Below, one piece after another: positions 61,343 to 64,000 of a stretch of DNA of 64,000 nucleotides. The notes beneath the pieces were generated by a model. The model had not been told where the DNA came from and searched no databases. It worked only from the letters and a program-made list of their open reading frames with translations. Numbering within the stretch: position 1 is the stretch's first letter; the number at the start of each line of letters is the position of its first letter. The translations under genes and the position numbers were made by a program. Source of the DNA: Physcomitrium patens (taxonomy: Eukaryota; Streptophyta; Bryopsida; Funariales; Funariaceae). The stretch lies in NCBI RefSeq assembly GCF_000002425.4, contig NC_037274.1:13665590-13729589 (forward strand), written 5' to 3'.

Positions 61343-62405
61343 TCCAATTATTTTAGGATTATCTTTCTATGAAAAGTATAATCTTTAGATAGATTGGATT
61401 TCTTATAACTTTAATTTTTCTTATAGTTTAACTCAAAATCTCATTAGTTAAGTAGAAATATATAAGTCTAGTTTATCCAAATCCTTAATGGTAGATGCGA
61501 GAACTTTCATGCATGCTGCAAAAGAAAGGTTATTTTTTGCTTTATACGCAACACCTTTTTTTGATGGCAAAAAGATGTCAAGTGATATTCCTAGTGAATA
61601 TCAAGATTTTAAAGACGTTTTTAAAAAGAAAAATATAAATATTCTTTAAGAGCATTGATCTTATAATTATTCCATTAATCTTCAAGAAGGAGCTCAACCA
61701 CCATTTGGATCAATCTATAGCCTATCACAAAATAAGTTGGTTGTACTCAAGGAGTGTATTAATGAAAACTTTGCTAAGAATTTCATATATCATTTTAAAT
61801 CTCTAATTGGGGCTCCTATCTTATTTGTGAAGAAAAATACAAATCTCTATAGATGTATATGGACTATCAAGGATTCAATAAGTTCACCATCAAGAATAGG
61901 TATCCTCTATCTTTGATTTTAGAACTTCTTGATCAACTTAATGAAGCAAATATCTATACAAAAATAGATCTATGATGAGCATATAATTTGGTATGCATTA
62001 AATAAGGAGATGAATGAAAAACTATGTTTCAAACTAAGTATGCATATTTTGAATATAATATCATGTCTTTTGGACTCACAAATATGCCAACTCTTTTTCA
62101 ACATCTAATGAATGATGTATTTTCTGAGTTTCTTGATACTTTTATCATCTATTATTTAGAGAATATCTTAATCTACTTTAAAAACATAGTAGAGCATGAA
62201 ATCAATATTTGTCATGTATTACAAAAATTTAGAGATGCACGATTATATCCAAAATTAAAAAAATATGTATTCTATACTATTCAAGTTGACTTCTTAGGAT
62301 ATATCATTTCCAAAGAAGGACTAAAGATGGATCCAAAAAAAATCCAAACTATCATGGATTGAAAGATTTTAAAAATAATAAGGAATGTGCAATGCTTTTT
62401 AGTCT
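61343..62405 (+). pseudogene. Element C protease end and reverse transcriptase remnant
   Basis: Continues element C after B: a protease C-terminus of the form ILGLS-x-YEKYN, then RT. At 62024-62362 the frame is open with YAYFEYNIMSFGLTN, FQHLMNDVFSEFLDTF and a catalytic box YLEN in place of YLDD, so it is inactive even where open. It ends in the VQCFL segment where a G-type LTR begins. RNase H and integrase are not present to the right within the window. Confidence 0.78.
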
Positions 62406-62408
62406 TTG

Positions 62409-62768
62409 TGATTGCTCGTTTTACTTATTCCAAATTAATCTAATGAGAATAAACCCATATAGGGGGATTCGAACACGGGGAATGACTAGTTGCTTAAGCA
62501 TTCACGTTAGGGTCACACAATCAATTACCTCCTGAATGTATCATCTCTATTTCCAATATCTGAACACACAAGGAAACTATAATCTCCTCCTTCACCTTAT
62601 CAGTCTCATCCTTACAACAATTTAGTCATATCAATAATTGCTATTTCTACCAATATATTCACCCTCATAATCTCCAACTATAATACTGCATCCTCACAAC
62701 TTTCAGCATATAATTATCCTCATTCCAATCACTGGAATTCTTCACATAGAACTGCCATTCACATTACG
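62409..62768 (-). repeat. G-type LTR fragment
   Basis: Starts TGATTGCTCGTTTTACTTAT and matches the left 360 bp of the element G LTR and, inverted, 44920-45273. It interrupts element C and is itself cut by the family I LTR at 62769. Confidence 0.7.
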
Positions 62769-64000
62769 GTGTCGTAATGTATGAAGTCTTGCTTGAGAAT
62801 GCTCTAGGAACCTGGCTGTAGAAGAAAGAATAGAAATTGCGATAACAAAATCCTTATTCTAATAGAATACTAAGAATGTTCTAATTAGACTATAATAATG
62901 GTAAACAAATGTAATCAAATTCAAAACAACTCAAAGAAATTTCAAACAAACAATAAAATTCTTAAAGAAATATTAGAATGATCACAAATATTACTCAAAT
63001 ATATGTCAATTCAACCTTAATTTAATTCTAGTTAAAACCCTATTGAATCTCACTCAAACTTTAGACCAAACTTAATTAAATCTTAAACCCTAATAAATCC
63101 TAAATCCTAAGTCAAATCCTAAACAAACCTTAAATTAAATCCTAAATCAAATTCTATTTCAAACTCTAAATCCTAAATCAAACCCTAAATCAACCCTAAA
63201 TCCTAATCCAAACCCTAAACCCTAAACCAAACCTTAAATCAAATCCTAACCAAATCCTAATCCAAACCCTAAATCAAATCCTAACTAAATCCTAAACCCT
63301 AATCCAAATCCTAATCCAAATCCTAAATCAAACCCTAACCCAACTCTAAATCCTAATCCAAATCCTAATCCAAATCCTAAATCAAATCCTAACCAAACCA
63401 TAATCCAAATCCTAAACTCTAAATCAAACCCTAAATCGAACCCTAGCCAAACACTAATCCAAATCCTAGTAATTCCTATGACAGATTTAAACCTCAATAT
63501 CTAATGAATAAACTGTCGATCTCAATTCAAAATTTGCATAATTCTTAAAAATCAAGTTTAAAACAAGCACAAAATTTTTTGAAAAAGATCGAAGTTACCA
63601 AATTGACGAAAACCTCAAAAATGTGTTCGGGTGTTAGCCGACCTCCTTCTCCAATCTTGATGCCAACCTTCCAGAGCCAATTTCTCTTCTTTGTGCCATT
63701 CGATTGGTTTCAAATTTCTCAGTCATAGAAAAATAAGTCTAATACCCTTTCACATAAGTTTTACTCCAATCCAACTAGTAGATTGCATGAAATCTTAAAA
63801 ACCCTCACTAGACCTAAAATTCTACTTTCTGAGACCTTGACCTGCTTAAACCTCAATATCTCTTACTTAAACCGTTAGATCGAGTTCAAATTCACAACAT
63901 GTATTTAACACAACTATAATCATATACCCAAAAAATTTCACCCGTAGATCTGCACCAAAACTCTCGAAATCACTCAAAACATAAATCCTATTTTATTTCT
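62769..64000 (-). repeat. Family I LTR, incomplete at the window edge
   Basis: Starts TGTCGTAATGTATGAAGTC and has ttgcttgagaatgc, as other I LTRs do. It then has the largest telomere-like array of the window, followed by blocks matching 48950-49480 (ttagccgacctccttctcca). It continues past 64000. Confidence 0.78.
63010..63470. repeat. Telomere-like CCCTAAA/CCTAA array in a family I LTR
   Basis: About 460 bp of short variable units, including consecutive perfect plant telomere units (aaaccctaaaccctaaacc near 63212-63230) and many aaatcctaa variants. Confidence 0.88.

Noticed and set aside
63010-63470. Short regularly spaced repeats resembling a CRISPR array or a true telomere
   Set aside because: Units are 7-12 bp, degenerate and without unique spacers, and they sit inside an LTR with LTR sequence on both sides.
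63285-63497. Minus-strand frame with repeated FGLGFGLGF-type protein
   Set aside because: A translation of the CCTAA array, not a gene.

Overview
Plant-like heterochromatin, very AT-rich, with no recognisable host gene. Almost everything identifiable is LTR retrotransposon of the Ty3/gypsy superfamily, in at least four families, heavily nested. CCCTAAA-type telomere-like words inside some LTRs and the chromodomain-bearing gypsy elements point to a land plant. I cannot name the species; a non-seed plant is possible but unproven.

Family 1 is a chromovirus with LTRs of about 555 bp, gag, then pol (PR-RT-RNase H-INT-chromodomain) in another frame, and a further sense ORF of 140 codons before the 3' LTR. 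Copies: A (+, 24750-31139), B (-, 54971-61342), D (-, 2434-8822), the older host elements C (+, split around B) and F (-, split around D), and an old solo LTR (42289-42617 plus 45274-45490). A and B are young (LTR pairs differ at 8/560 and 9/552 positions, all transitions) yet every coding region carries stop codons.

Family G (-, 18049-36706) is a non-chromodomain gypsy element with 786-792 bp LTRs, a perfect AAAAC target duplication and an Athila-like primer binding site. Family I (-, 17597-50002) is another gypsy lineage whose 1.5-1.6 kb LTRs contain telomere-like CCTAA arrays. Family J is known here only as LTRs of about 1250 bp.

Layout: 1-1614 featureless; 1615-10799 F with D nested; 10800-12640 an isolated GC- and CpG-rich island of unknown nature; 12641-16855 featureless apart from a decayed I-type LTR; 16856-50513 one J LTR opened by I, whose 3' LTR is opened by G, whose interior is opened by two J LTRs, one of them opened by A (five levels); 50514-53109 featureless; 53110-62408 C with B nested; 62409-64000 a G-type LTR fragment abutting an I-type LTR that runs off the window.

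The strongest candidates for something undescribed are the extra 3' ORF of the chromovirus family (30116-30538, 55564-55986, 3034-3455) and a 13-bp-arm hairpin placed immediately beside the TATA box in the family's LTRs.
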